Origin: Capronia americana
Taxonomy: Eukaryota; Ascomycota; Eurotiomycetes; Chaetothyriales; Herpotrichiellaceae
Reading direction: 5' to 3'
Length of the DNA stretch: 64,000 nt
NCBI GenBank assembly: GCA_016110215.1
Contig: JADWQD010000009.1
Coordinates: forward strand, 560,093 to 624,092
The notes under the pieces were generated by a model that was not told where the DNA came from, searched no databases, and was given only the letters and a program-made list of their open reading frames with translations. Of the stretch, positions 20,866-31,714 are shown piece by piece. Position numbers and translations under genes: made by a program. Position 1 is the stretch's first letter. Every line of letters starts with the position of its first letter.

Positions 20866-22845
20866 ATGAGCGATTCCTCAGATGACGACCAGCCCTTTAA
20901 CCTCCGCGATTACGATGATGAAGACACCGACGATGAGCGACCCAGCAAGAGAAGAAAGACCGCGTCGAGAACTCTCCGCGGCCGTGGACTGGGCTTCGTC
21001 AAGTCTACTGGCGCAGAAGATGAAGATGAAGAACAGCGCGAAGAAGACGAGGAGGATGTTGACGACGAAAGACCGTCCATGGGCATGGGTCTCGGAGCAG
21101 GCATGGGAGGCTTTCGCAGCACCTTCAACATCGGCGAATACAACGATGAAGAGGCAGAAGCAGACACCCCTCCGCCGCAAAAAGACATGTCGCCTCGAAG
21201 ACAGCAAGAGAAGGCCAGCGGTACGGGTCCTTCGGCGTTTGGCGCAGGCGGGCGCATGAACAAGAACTCGTTCGCTGCGCGCATGATGGCCAAGCAGGGC
21301 TACGTCGAAGGCCAGGGCCTGGGAAAGGCTGGTCAGGGCATAACAGCACCCATTCAGGCCAAGGTTCTGTCAACCCGAGCCGGGTTGGGTCAGGGCAGCG
21401 CAGCACCAGAACCTGCTCGGCGGAGACAAGAAGCAGGCAAAGAGAAGGCCTCGTCAAGGACATCCACACCGGGGACCAGTACGCCACGCCTCCGAGCACC
21501 CCCCAAGGCCAAATATGCTGTCGGAGCCATTGAATCGCGGGGCTTACACGTTCCCGAGGCCATCAAACAAGTCATCGTTGATGCCACCGGCGCCGAAACA
21601 AAAACTCTCACATCGCTGTCTGGCTTCTCGACGCCCACGCGAGAAGCCTCACCTTCACCCAGCCTCGAAGCCGCAAAGGCCACCTCGCGCATCAAACTGC
21701 AACTCCAAGCGTTTGCCGATGCATGGGACTCGACGAAGGACCAAGAACTCCGTCTCGAGCAGGAAGAAACACAATTGTCTGCAGCGTTGACACTCCACGA
21801 GGAAGAGATCCAGCGGTACAATGATATCATCTCTGCCTTCGAACGAGTGACGGTCGACGACTCGAACACCCCTCGCGACTGGGACGCCTCCATCTCGCGC
21901 CTCCAGTCCATTCAGACCCGCTTCGCCGACTCCATAACAGACCTGTCTTTGCCGGAACTCACGGCCTCCTGTTTGGAAACACCCTTCCGTCGTGAACTCC
22001 TCGACTGGGATCCTCTCACGCAACCACAAAACACCCTCATAAGCTCCCTCCAATCCATCGCGGAACTGCTGGAGATTGAAAAATCCGCAACCTCAAAGCA
22101 CCGCAAGCGAACCACCTACTTTGAGTCCCTGCTCCTCTTACACTGGTACCCAATGATCCGCACATCGCTCACGAAAGATTGGAACGTCTACGACCCCGAC
22201 CCAGCGTATACGCTAATCGAATCCTGGAGGCCTCTCCTCCCGTCCTGGCTCTTATATAAAATGTTGCACGAGATAATCCTCCCCCGTCTGGTCGAAGCGG
22301 TCAGACGGTTCCCGAAATCCATCGACCAACCAGCCACAAGAGGCAGCAGCAGCAACAGTAGGAAAGGAAAAAGCGCACCAGACCTGCACACCTTCCTCTT
22401 CGACTGGTGGACGCTCCTCTCAAGTGAGACGCTCCAGCTCGACTCTTTCCCCGAACTCCGCTCGCTCGTCAAGCAGAAAGTCACGACAGAGACATGGCCG
22501 CATTGGAAACCTCTTCTCGGGTCGCGCAAACCCAAGGCGTTACCGCCGCCCTCCACACCGTCCACCGCCGCCACCGCATCTGCGCAGGCATCCCTCGCTC
22601 CCACGGATCTGGAAGAGATCTCCTTCCGCACCATCGTCGAGGATTGGGCCTCGGAACACAACTTGTTGCTCACGACGAGCCACAAATCCGACGCTTTCGG
22701 CAGGCTCTTGTACAGACTACACGATGCAGAGCGGCGCAACCGCGGAACCCTCATCTACCTGGCCGAGGATATCGTGTTTGGGGCTGAGGACGGGGAGCCT
22801 TATGCGTTGGATGATCGACTTGTCTCGATGGCGAGGGGAAAATGA
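20866..22845 (+). CDS. G-patch spliceosome-disassembly factor, Ntr1/Spp382/TFIP11 family
   Basis: Intronless gene of 659 aa. The acidic N-terminus is Asp/Glu-rich, includes RPSKRRK (a likely nuclear signal) and matches the TIP_N segment. The G-patch lies at about residues 130-175: NSFAARMMAKQGYVEGQGLG, then GQGITAPIQAK and TRAGLGQG. The remaining alpha-helical body has the GCFC-type pattern DWDPLTQPQNTLISSLQ, ending in FGRLLYRLHDAERRNRGTLI. In yeast, Ntr1 activates the helicase Prp43 through the G-patch to release the intron lariat spliceosome. An in-frame ATG at 20836 would add ten residues; the ATG at 20866 begins the conserved MSDSSDD acidic stretch. Confidence 0.9.
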   Translation: MSDSSDDDQPFNLRDYDDEDTDDERPSKRRKTASRTLRGRGLGFVKSTGAEDEDEEQREEDEEDVDDERPSMGMGLGAGMGGFRSTFNIGEYNDEEAEADTPPPQKDMSPRRQQEKASGTGPSAFGAGGRMNKNSFAARMMAKQGYVEGQGLGKAGQGITAPIQAKVLSTRAGLGQGSAAPEPARRRQEAGKEKASSRTSTPGTSTPRLRAPPKAKYAVGAIESRGLHVPEAIKQVIVDATGAETKTLTSLSGFSTPTREASPSPSLEAAKATSRIKLQLQAFADAWDSTKDQELRLEQEETQLSAALTLHEEEIQRYNDIISAFERVTVDDSNTPRDWDASISRLQSIQTRFADSITDLSLPELTASCLETPFRRELLDWDPLTQPQNTLISSLQSIAELLEIEKSATSKHRKRTTYFESLLLLHWYPMIRTSLTKDWNVYDPDPAYTLIESWRPLLPSWLLYKMLHEIILPRLVEAVRRFPKSIDQPATRGSSSNSRKGKSAPDLHTFLFDWWTLLSSETLQLDSFPELRSLVKQKVTTETWPHWKPLLGSRKPKALPPPSTPSTAATASAQASLAPTDLEEISFRTIVEDWASEHNLLLTTSHKSDAFGRLLYRLHDAERRNRGTLIYLAEDIVFGAEDGEPYALDDRLVSMARGK

Positions 22846-23789
22846 TAAGGCAGAATGGATACTCAAGCAAGGGGGACGGAATGATTATTCAAGTCATAGC
22901 GACTCGTGGTTTACCAAACGTGATAGTACAGCTTGTGCCCGTCCCTCCCTCCCTCCTGAGATACGGAGTATAAACCGCGAGAACCAAACATTGCGAAACA
23001 AGCACTCTTGGCACGACCTTCCTTTGCAAGACCGCAAATTGCCCAAATAGCTCCTCCAGCTAAAATGGAGACGTATGACAGTTTGACACAGAGAGACAGA
23101 GTACGCAGTAGATCTCACATGATGTATACTTCTCCGGACTACGTAAGGAGCTGAGCCGCCAAAACCAAGATTTATCAAACTACTACTTGTACGACTCTGG
23201 ACCTAGTACGAGGCACTAAGATGGTTGGTTACCCATGTATGTATGATACGTAACGCAGGAAACAAGTCTACTGTAGCTCGCGCAAGAAGTGCAGGAAAAG
23301 CCCGGGTGCAACACACACACAACACGCTCCCAAGACCAGACCAGACGAGATCGATCGGCGAAACGAACCATGCCTTATTCTAAGCAAAACTTCTCGGGCT
23401 CGCGGTTTTTTTCTCTCTTTTCCCTCCAAACGACAACCACGCTGGCTCTGCCTCTGCGCCATGCCCCCCTGCCCAAAACTTTCCAAACAATGAGGAGGAC
23501 TGGATTTGACGGACACATGGGACAACGTAGATAGGTACATAGGTAGATGGGGGTAGTAGTGGGTATATAGACAGATGGGCAAGCGCAGTGAGTGGGTGGG
23601 CAAACCGATCTATCTCCGGTGTGGTGTGGGGGGCTGTTATCCAAAATAGTTTATCATCCATCATCTCAGCTCGGCTCAATCATCGCTTTGTCTATTGCAT
23701 AGACCACCCCCCCTCTCCCTGTTTTGGTCCCGTGATCTCGTGACGATCGCTCGAACCCCTCCGTGGCCCTGTGGTGGTGGTGGCCAGGC
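22846..23789. other. Convergent 3' intergenic region
   Basis: No gene seen. The region contains purine/pyrimidine-skewed stretches and TAGGTAC-type words near 23530. The flanking genes end here on both sides. Confidence 0.55.
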
Positions 23790-24793
23790 TTACATGCAGG
23801 CAGCGCCGTCGATGCCGAGGATCTTGCCGTTGATCCATTCGCCGTCCTGGGAGGCCAGGAAGGCAGTGACGCGGGCGACGTCGATGGGTTGGCCGACGCG
23901 GTTCATGGGAGACCATGTGGCGGCGAACTCGTCGACCTGGTCGTCGGTCAGGTTGGCGCCGTTGGGGATGTACTCGCGGCACACGGCGTGGTACATGTCG
24001 GTCTTGATGCCGCCGGGGGCGACGGCGTTGACGGTGATCTTCTTGTCGCCGCAGTCGATGGCCATGCAGCGCACAAACGTCTCGATGGCGCCCTTGCTGC
24101 CCGAGTAGACGGTGTGCTTGGGCACGCCCTTGGCCTGGCCCGTGATGGAGCCCATCAGGATGATTCGGCCGCCGACTTCCAGGTTCTTGTATGCTTCGCG
24201 GGCGACGAAGAACTGGCCTCGGGTGTTGATGGCAAAGACACGGTCGAACTCCTCCTCGGTGACGTCCTTCAGGTGGCCGAAGGAGACGACGCCCGAGTTC
24301 GAGACCACAATGTCCAGCTTGCCAAAGTGTTTCTTTGCCTGGGCGAACATGTCGATGATCTGGGACACGTCCGACACGTTGGCTTGCACGGCGATCGAGT
24401 CGCGCCCGAGCGCCTTGATCTCGGCGACGAGCTCGTCAGCGGCTTTGGAGGAGTTGGCGTAGTTGACGACGACGTCGGCGCCGCGGCGGGCGAGCTCCAG
24501 GGCGGTCTCGCGGCCCATGCCTCGTCCTGCGCCGGGTCACATCCCGTTAGCTTCTGGCTTTGTTTCTGAGACTGCGGAGGCGGTGAAGCTGAGTAGTGGG
24601 GTCCGTCCCTTTTTTTCAGGAGACTTGCTCACGCAGCTTTTTTGAGCGGCACTGGCCCAGCGACGGGGGTTCAGAGAAACGTACCTGATCCAGTCACGAG
24701 AGCGACTTTGCCAGTGAGGAGGTAGCTGGGGACAGGCTGGTCAACCACGGGGGCGCTGCCATTTGCAAGTCTGGTGGAGTTTCGTTTAGACAT
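23790..24793 (-). CDS. Polyhydroxynaphthalene reductase (melanin-type SDR)
   Basis: Two exons on the minus strand: 24793-24685 and 24526-23790, giving 281 aa. Splicing across a 158-nt intron rebuilds the NADPH motif VTGSGRGMG. Further SDR elements are NYANSS (NADP preference), [10 protein letters not shown], the catalytic Ser in GSITGQ and YSGSK. The segments [20 protein letters not shown] and [20 protein letters not shown] closely follow the tetra/trihydroxynaphthalene reductases of DHN-melanin synthesis. The C-terminus GIDGAACM is also family-typical. It reduces T4HN to scytalone or 1,3,8-THN to vermelone. No other melanin gene is in the window, so it is unlinked here. A TATA-like box lies about 65 bp upstream. 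Confidence 0.92.
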
Positions 24794-27122
24794 GGTGAAA
24801 GCGGTGTGCGAGAGATGGCAGAGACAGTTGTTCAGGTGGAATGGAATGAAGTGTGTATATACAAGACTCGAGGAGAGAGCGAGTCACAGAGAACTTTTAT
24901 TCAGAGACAAAAGGCACACGGTGTCCAAGGATAAGGGGGTGCTCGTTTTTGTTTGTTGTGGAGGGGGAAAAAGATGGCTGAGATATATTTAACAGTCCAT
25001 CAGCCGCAGCTAGTGCTCTAGTCCCCCACTAAGGCCTGCTGGTTGCTGCCAGGGGCCCGATCAATGAGGGGCGGCTTTAACTGGAATGCTCGGTCGCCAC
25101 ACTGCGGACTAGCCCAAGCGGCACTGAATGGGGCACTACGGGGCTGTCCTGACATAGCCACAGGGGACCGAGCGTGTCCCTTCGCTCAGTGAGATCTTCA
25201 CCGCTCCGGGTTCCTGATTGTCCAGATGAGGGAGGGCCCTCAGCCTTTTCTTCGGCGTTGACTGGCCCCCCTGTAGTAGATAGAATTCAACCCGCATGAA
25301 TATATCGGCATCCTCACCATACGAGAAAAGGAATGTCAAGCACCCTTGCTGAGCAGATTCCACCTCGTCCTGTTGTTCGTCCAAAACATGCTGACTTGCT
25401 CGAACCCTGGTTCGGATCTGTATCGGAGATCCTTTGTCGGGCTGTCAATAGATCAGGACCATATCACCGGCGCACACGCACGCTTCGGGTCCGGTTTGGA
25501 TTTGAGCCCTTTGGCTTGCCTATGAGTGGCCAGAACGTTTCACTTTCCTCAGCGTCTGCAGCGCAGGAAGCAGTACTACCGAGTACGTACAGTTCTTCGG
25601 CTTGGTTCCGGGACCAGCAGGCGCGTAGCGTGTGCTCCACGACATCGTACATGATGTACAGTTAGTTGTACGTGCTTCCCTCCCCCTAAAGTCCGGTACG
25701 GTTCTCACCAGGACGGTGCACGGCTGCGCTGGTGCCGGCGTAAGTAGGATTCGAGGCGCACAGTAAAGAACGAGACGGACGGACTTGCATCATTCATATC
25801 GGGTCGTACGATAAGTCGAGGCGGCCTTGGCCTTCGATAGCACGCCCTCCACAAGTCCACAAGCGGTGTTTGAATACATAAGTACTGGAGCGGTGAGGCT
25901 GTACTGAGTGATCAGGCAGTTTGTTATTCGCCTTCGTCTCCTTACCTTATCCGAGACTTGCATCAAGAAATGCTGGTGAGGACATCTCTATACAAGATAC
26001 TTCCTCGAGCTCGCCGCATTATTGTCAGTGGCGGCACGAAGGGTCCCTAATGTATACTGTCGGAATGCACTGTGGACACACGTTAGGGCCGGGAAGTTCA
26101 CCTATGGCACCTACATAGGGGTAATACCAGTTCATATATATTATTTCATTCCCACAAGTTACAGGATCCAATGACAGGTTTTTTTTAATTAATGAAATAC
26201 TGCAATGGAGATTTAGGAATATAATCCTATGCTATACTATAAGCCAGCCTTGTGACGAGGAAGTAGCAGTAACGGTTGTAGTCCGACGAGCGGTACTCGG
26301 TACTCGTACTAGCTAGGATCGAGGAAAGCACACTAAGAATGTTGGCCCAGTTAAGCGTGTTAGCTAGAGTAATTTCCCCGTCGAAGACAACGAGCAGAAA
26401 AAGGGGCTCCGAAAGGTGGGCGTCGACTCCGGCGCTAGTGGGGAGGGTCCTCGGGACACGTGGTGATGTTTCCGCCGGCTTTCCGCTTCGTTTCTACTCC
26501 GTACCCTGTGTGCATATCTGGGATCTCGGATCTAGGATTTTACCCAGTACGAGTACTGTGGTGCCAGTTCACATCTCATTAAAGGGAATAGCCACTATAT
26601 TACCACAATATTGAGAGGAGGGTCCACTGCACGAGATACTCCCTCCAGCAACGTTGTACCTTGTAAGGAGTCTCGTCTCGTCGTGTTCACTTCGTTCCAG
26701 GCCGTGGCGGTCCCTCGACCAGCGTTCGACCTGGAAAGTCATGTGGCGTGCAAAAGGCAGCCTTGCGGCCGGCCATTCTGGCGAGTCTTGGGTTAGGCTC
26801 TTCTCACTCAGCTCGCAATAGTAGGATTTCTCGAGTGAGTTTGGAGCAAGGTGAACCACCGTCGAGTTGGCCATATTGTCAACCTGGGCTGGCGAGCTGA
26901 AGTCGGGACTCTAGGCGTGATGTGGTGGTTGAAGTGTTTGTTCATCTGAGCCCGCCGCAGCTTGGCATGCATAAGACGGCTTGATGCATCTCAAGTGACG
27001 GTGATTTGAGAAACAAACCCTGAATGACGGTGCGTGCATTTCTCGCTCTGCCACCGTGTTCGAGGTATAGCCGCAGGACCATAAAACTCGCGTGACAGTC
27101 AGTGCTCTCCACTCCTTCTCCT
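24794..27122. other. 2.3-kb region without recognisable genes
   Basis: Open frames reach about 110 codons and lack motifs or splice structure. An AT-rich patch lies at about 26140-26230. It includes the promoter of the melanin reductase at the left end. A decayed gene is possible, but nothing specific is seen. Confidence 0.5.
24857..24862 (-). promoter_or_regulatory. TATA-like box of the melanin reductase
   Basis: TATATA lies 64-69 bp upstream of the ATG at 24793 on the minus strand. Confidence 0.4.
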
Positions 27123-29176
27123 TCACCTCATGGAAAGGATCCTGGAATCTTCGACAGCGACCCTTATCATCTTCTTCAGCTCGGCCTTCCAGCTGCTTTC
27201 GCGCCATCTCTCCCACTCTCCGAACCCTTCATCAGCCTCCAAGTTTAGAGTTTCATATCCTTCTTTGATAACCTTCTGGATGGCTGCTGGCGATTGATGT
27301 GTCTTCTTCCCGTGTTGGGCCTGCAGCAGGTCGTGATAGTGTGACGAGACGCTTATCAGCGCTCCCATGGAACTTCTCAGCTTCTCAAACTGCGTACCTC
27401 TGTCACAATATGCCTGCTTGAACTTGTGCAAGACATCATTCGCTTCGATGAGCTTGTAAAAGAAGTCATCGAAGCTGGTCGGATCGGGTAAGAATCCGTC
27501 ACCCTTGGATAAGCAGAAGGCCGTCAAGCTTGTCAGGGTGCCACACAGATCTTCCCGGATGTCTCTCAAGTGTCTGAGGTCCTCTGCATATTGCGTCAGG
27601 AATCGCATGAGCGACAACAGCGAGCCCCAGATGTACGCCCAGTGATGCTGGAGTCGTGTTTTGGTCCGTTCAAGGTGGGTGATGATGCGCAAGATGATGC
27701 CCAGCGCCAGGCTGTACAAATGGACGTCCAGTCTCTTCCGCAGATTGTGGCTGAGGATGTCTGTGCACACGTCGAGAATCGCTGTTGCGGGAATCCTTGC
27801 TGACGTGATCAAAGGGAGATGAGGAGGCCTCTGCCGACACAATCGAAACACCATTCTGGAGTCCGCCGAGCAGATTCTCTTCACCAGCACAGGATCCTCC
27901 ACCATAATCCTGATGCACAACAGACTGAAGGCGGCATAAGTCGACTGTCGTGGTCCCCTGTACGCATGATGTGAGATATATGAAGCCATCGATAAGAAAG
28001 CAGAGAATGGCGATTCTCCGTCTTTGTCCGCGGGCGTACTCAGGAGATTGGTGGCGAATAAGTTGTTCGCCTGCACGAAGGAATATAGCGAAAGGCTGCA
28101 GGCAGCATCTGGCTCTGGCAAAGCAACAAACAGAGCTTTCGCTTCCTCCTCCGTGGGCGGCGCTGGTTTCTGTGCGTCGCGTGTCAATGCTCGAAGTCCG
28201 ACCAGGGCAAGAGTCGAATTCAGAGTCCATGGTGCAGGGTAGTCATCTTGCACGGCAATGTACTGATCCCGAATATACGCGCAGGCATGGGCTGCGTTGA
28301 GGACCAGCAAGCGAATCGTTGCTTCGTTTACGAAGTCTTCAAGCCGGTTCTGGTACACGTTCTGGGCCTCGAACTTGTTGTAGCTGGAGAGGAGTCCGAT
28401 TACCACGAAGGCTCTCGGCCCGTTGATGGAGCTGTCACGGACGTCATGAACGTACTAGGCTTGATTAGCATGTTGTCGCGACCCTCTGGATAAGCCTACC
28501 TTCATCAAAGCGGGAAACAGGTCCCGGTGCATGAAATAGGTGACGAGGCTTGTTTGGAACCCGCCAGCAACGAGTGCCAGCACAGTTTCGACCGCCTTAA
28601 TGCGCAACACGTCCTCGTTTGACTGCCTCACAATCGATTCAAGTCTCTGGACCAAGTCAGACATGAGGCGATCGATCGCATCGAGTCCAGCAAGGATGTC
28701 GATGATGTCGGTGTTCGGATTTGGGTACTTCTTATTGAAGATTGCGCACAAGAAAGCAATGAGGTTCTAGCTGTGTCAGGTTCCGTCGACTTGGCAAGAC
28801 GATCTGGAGAACAACGTACATCCAGGGCATGTTCGTTTCGAGGTGACACGCCAGAGCCGGCCTCGGTAATGGCTCGTCTAACGAAAGTCTGCATCTGGAT
28901 CTGCCGGAGCGTCAGTGGTGAGGAAGGGCCGGGCGTGAGCGTAAGAGCTGACTATACTTGCATGTGTGTCAGGTCGGAGGCCGTCAGCGGTTCGAGGATG
29001 TCATAGAGCCGCTGCTTCTCGGGCTTCAGCAGGAAGAACTCTCTCCAGAAGCCTTCAGATGGCACAGCATCCTCGACTTCCTCGTTGGCCAGCACATTGA
29101 ACAGGTGAAGGTACAGCTGGGTGATCTTCGGTTCAAAAGAGTCGGGCCGTGACTGCTGGGTTAGGGGTGCGTCCAT
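27123..29176 (-). CDS. ARMH3 / DUF1741 armadillo-like protein
   Basis: Four exons on the minus strand: 29176-28958, 28900-28820, 28766-28500 and 28454-27123, giving 632 aa, close to the roughly 690 of human ARMH3 (C10orf76). The protein is almost wholly alpha-helical. Family-like signatures are TYFMHRDLFPALMKYVHD after splicing, AFVVIGLLSSYNKFEAQNVY and the long C-terminal DUF1741 region. Human ARMH3 binds PI4KB at the Golgi, and the fission yeast relative is annotated only as a membrane-associated UPF protein. The exact role of the fungal protein is not established. All four exons are in phase 0, which makes the model robust. Assignment rests on remembered family pattern, so it is good but not certain. 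Confidence 0.78.
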
Positions 29177-29845
29177 CGTGGGAGAGGAGGCTCAGAAGTG
29201 GTGGCGTGTCTGCCCTTCTCTGAGTTCATAGTCCTGGACGGGGACAGAAACAGCTGTTGGGATCGAGAATTCGGGAAAAGGACCAGGCCTTGAATGGCGT
29301 GTCACCCGGAAGCCTTCACTGAGAGTGGCGGCCACCGCGAGGGTCCGGTAGAGTGCAGCGGAAACGCGGAGGCCAAGGGATACTATGGGACGGGACGAGG
29401 ATGTCAGACGCGCAGGAGACAGCCAAATATTGGCTGAAGATGGAAAAACCGGTCGTCGGCCTTTTCGGTGTGCTCGATGTCGACTTTGGTCGAGGATGAG
29501 CCGTTGAAAGCGCTGCCGAACGGTGCCACGTGATTGCTAGTCCTTTCCTCGGCTATCCTGCCGTGATTGCATTGACCGCACGACGATTGGCTGAATCGTC
29601 CCGAGCATTTAGGAAGAGAACGGCTGACAAACAAGCCCAACTGCGGCCCTTTACGTATTTCGTGCATCGTCGTCTCTTCTTCAACCTACAACAAATTCTC
29701 GAGTCCTGTCCACGTCCTGCTCAACCCTACGAATGCAATACAGCCTGTCCCTACACGCGAACCTCTCTACTTGCACGACATACGGTCCCAACGAGCACTC
29801 GTCATGTCCGCAACGCATTTAATCCCATCATCGACGTCATCCGCG
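29177..29845. other. Divergent intergenic region, ARMH3 / Isa1
   Basis: It contains the promoters of both divergent genes. Open frames here overlap the Isa1 leader and have no independent support. Confidence 0.5.
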
Positions 29846-30559
29846 ATGTTCTTCCGAGCATTGGCAGCCGCCTCCACAGCACGTTCATGTCCTCATCATG
29901 CCCTGAGGACATTTTCCTCGAGCATTACTGCGCGCCAGTCGACGAAGCGAGAGCTATATACGACCCCCTCTTATCAACCTCATAATTTACCAACCGATTT
30001 CCCTCTTCCTCCTAGGAACGCCGACGTCCCCGATACCTCGATCGCCGGTCCTCAGCCGCGGGTTAATGACACAACAAAATATCAACAGAACGCACCCCAA
30101 AAGACCGCTTTCGGCGAGACTGCGGCCATCAGGGTTCCAGAACAAGAGGCACAACGACCAAAGCCAGTACAACCGCCGCAACCGGCGGAGGCGAAGTCAA
30201 CGAAACCGAAACGGAGCAAATTACGGCCTCGGAAGGCTGCCATGACCATATCACCGACGGCACTGATTCATCTACGCGAACTTCTCGACCAGCCGAACCC
30301 GAAAATGATCAGAGTCGGCGTTAAGAACAGAGGCTGTTCGGGTCTGGCGTACCATCTGGAATACGTGGATAAGCCCGCAGCTTTCGATGAAGTGCTTGAA
30401 CAGGAAGGGGTCAAAGTGTTGATTGACAGCAAAGCGCTCTTTAGCATCATCGGCAGTGAAATGGATTGGCAAGAAGACAAGCTGAGCGCCCGGTTTATCT
30501 TCAAGAACCCCAACATTACAGAGCAATGCGGCTGTGGCGAGTCTTTCAGCGTTTCATAG
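29846..30559 (+). CDS. ISA1: Mitochondrial iron-sulfur assembly protein Isa1 (A-type carrier)
   Basis: Single-exon gene of 237 aa from the ATG at 29846. An in-frame ATG at 29804 would add 14 residues ahead of the presequence. The N-terminus MFFRALAAASTARSCPHHAL is an amphipathic Arg/Ala-rich mitochondrial signal. A Pro/Gln/Lys-rich linker follows. The C-terminal 110 residues form the IscA/HesB domain, with the three cluster-binding cysteines in NRGCSGLAYHLEY and in CGCGESFSV. The GCSGLxY sequence points to Isa1/ISCA1 rather than Isa2. Together with Isa2 and Iba57 this protein helps assemble 4Fe-4S clusters for aconitase-type and lipoate/biotin enzymes in the matrix. It converges on the Dabb gene, with 75 bp between stops. 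Confidence 0.92.
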   Translation: MFFRALAAASTARSCPHHALRTFSSSITARQSTKRELYTTPSYQPHNLPTDFPLPPRNADVPDTSIAGPQPRVNDTTKYQQNAPQKTAFGETAAIRVPEQEAQRPKPVQPPQPAEAKSTKPKRSKLRPRKAAMTISPTALIHLRELLDQPNPKMIRVGVKNRGCSGLAYHLEYVDKPAAFDEVLEQEGVKVLIDSKALFSIIGSEMDWQEDKLSARFIFKNPNITEQCGCGESFSVS

Positions 30560-30634
30560 AAATCCATCCGGTGTGCAGCGTTCCAGCGAGCACATCTGAA
30601 GAGACCGATACAAATGAAGAACCGCATCCCCCGG

Positions 30635-31083
30635 CTAGTACACACCCTTCTCATAATCAATCACTCGGAGGTCGTCGAAGCTTTGCCTGTGCTTCTTGAC
30701 GAATGCTTGATGCACGGGATCTTCAGAGACATAGTAGTCTCGATCCTCCTTGGATGCAAACTCGACGACAAAGCCATGAGTAAGTCCTCCCTTGATCGCT
30801 CGAGTCAGTCGGTGCAATGCGAAAGCCCGCGAAGAGGGAGGACCAAACCTGTGCTCCTTCGGGACTGTTATCCACACCGCCAGAGGAGGCGACGATATAC
30901 GGCCTGTTGGACGTAGGGTGCAGACATGTGTCTCTTAGGCCCAGCATATCATCGCAGAACTACCTCATTGTTATCGACATCTCGACGCTCCCGCAGGACC
31001 AATTCCCGGCGACACACCTCTTTCTTCTCCGCGTGGCTTAGCGACGATCTGAGCTGGAACAGCACAATGTGAATGATGGTCAT
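30635..31083 (-). CDS. Stress-responsive alpha/beta-barrel (Dabb) domain protein
   Basis: Three small exons on the minus strand: 31083-31018, 30959-30849 and 30790-30635, giving 110 aa. The gene is easy to miss because no single open frame covers it. Exon 1 encodes MTIIHIVLFQLRSSLSHAEK, the first Dabb strand. Exon 2 encodes FCDDMLGLRDTCLHP and ASSGGVDNSPEGAQ. Exon 3 encodes GGLTHGFVVEFASKEDRDYY and the DPVHQAFV helix. All junctions keep frame; intron 1 uses GTGTGT with TAG, and intron 2 uses GTTTGG with AAG. Dabb proteins are small dimeric ferredoxin-like folds found in stress responses and some polyketide cyclases. The specific role here is unknown. Confidence 0.85.
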
Positions 31084-31439
31084 GTTGCAGTGTCTTGCCT
31101 TGGTGATCGCGAGCTGGTCCTACAGGTGAGAGACATGTTCACTGTCTTTCGGACCCGACCAAGGCACTGTGCCTGTGCGGGGTACCGTGCTGCACCCACG
31201 TATTTGTGCCCCTCGTGTGCTTTTCCAATCCATATTTCGTACCGTCGCCTTCATTCCCTGCTGCGACCTTGTCGTATGCTGATTGACCCCGTTCCGATTT
31301 CCCTGACCCTTCATTTACTTTATCTTGCCGCGAAAGAATAAAGCATACCAGGTCCAGCCGCGAGCTCCCTCGGTTGCCCACTCATTCTCCGTTTGTCCGC
31401 CCGCTCCACCGAACTTCGACCAGCTACGTACACCTAGGC

Positions 31440-31644
31440 TGAGAGCAGAAGNNNNNNNNNNNNNNNNNNNNNNNNNNNNNNNNNNNNNNNNNNNNNNNNN
31501 NNNNNNNNNNNNNNNNNNNNNNNNNNNNNNNNNNNNNNNNNNNNNNNNNAGAACAACGGCTGAGAGCAGAAGAACAACGGCTGAGAGCAGAAGAACAACG
31601 GCTGAGAGCAGAAGAACAACGGCTGAGAGCAGAAGAACAACGGC
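31440..31644. repeat. 21-bp minisatellite upstream of ureG
   Basis: The unit is TGAGAGCAGAAGAACAACGGC. Four exact units at 31561-31644 and a partial unit before and after the N run are visible. The array ends 70 bp before the ureG ATG, so it lies in the leader or core promoter. The true copy number is hidden by the gap. Confidence 0.9.
31452..31549. other. Assembly gap (98 N)
   Basis: A run of N lies inside the minisatellite. The flanking repeat phases differ by 16 (or 5) bases modulo 21 across the gap, so the N count is not an exact multiple and is probably an estimate. Confidence 0.97.
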
Positions 31645-31714
31645 TGAGCCTCAAGGGACTTTGGATCCCTCAGCTCCCCCGTTCCTCCCTCCCATCCTCC
31701 CAGCCACGGGCGTC

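Larger units (their letters stand above)
31084..31714. other. Divergent intergenic region, Dabb / UreG
   Basis: It contains the promoters of the Dabb and ureG genes. The stretch close to ureG is a 21-bp minisatellite with an assembly gap. Confidence 0.55.

Noticed and set aside
23763..24569. 268-codon plus-strand frame opposite the melanin reductase
   Set aside because: Antisense shadow of the reductase exon; very rich in Ala, Gly, Val, Asp without domain features.
31325..31714. UreG N-terminal extension through the minisatellite
   Set aside because: Repeat-encoded Arg-Thr-Thr-Ala-Glu-Ser tract broken by the N gap; UreG similarity starts only at the ATG at 31715.
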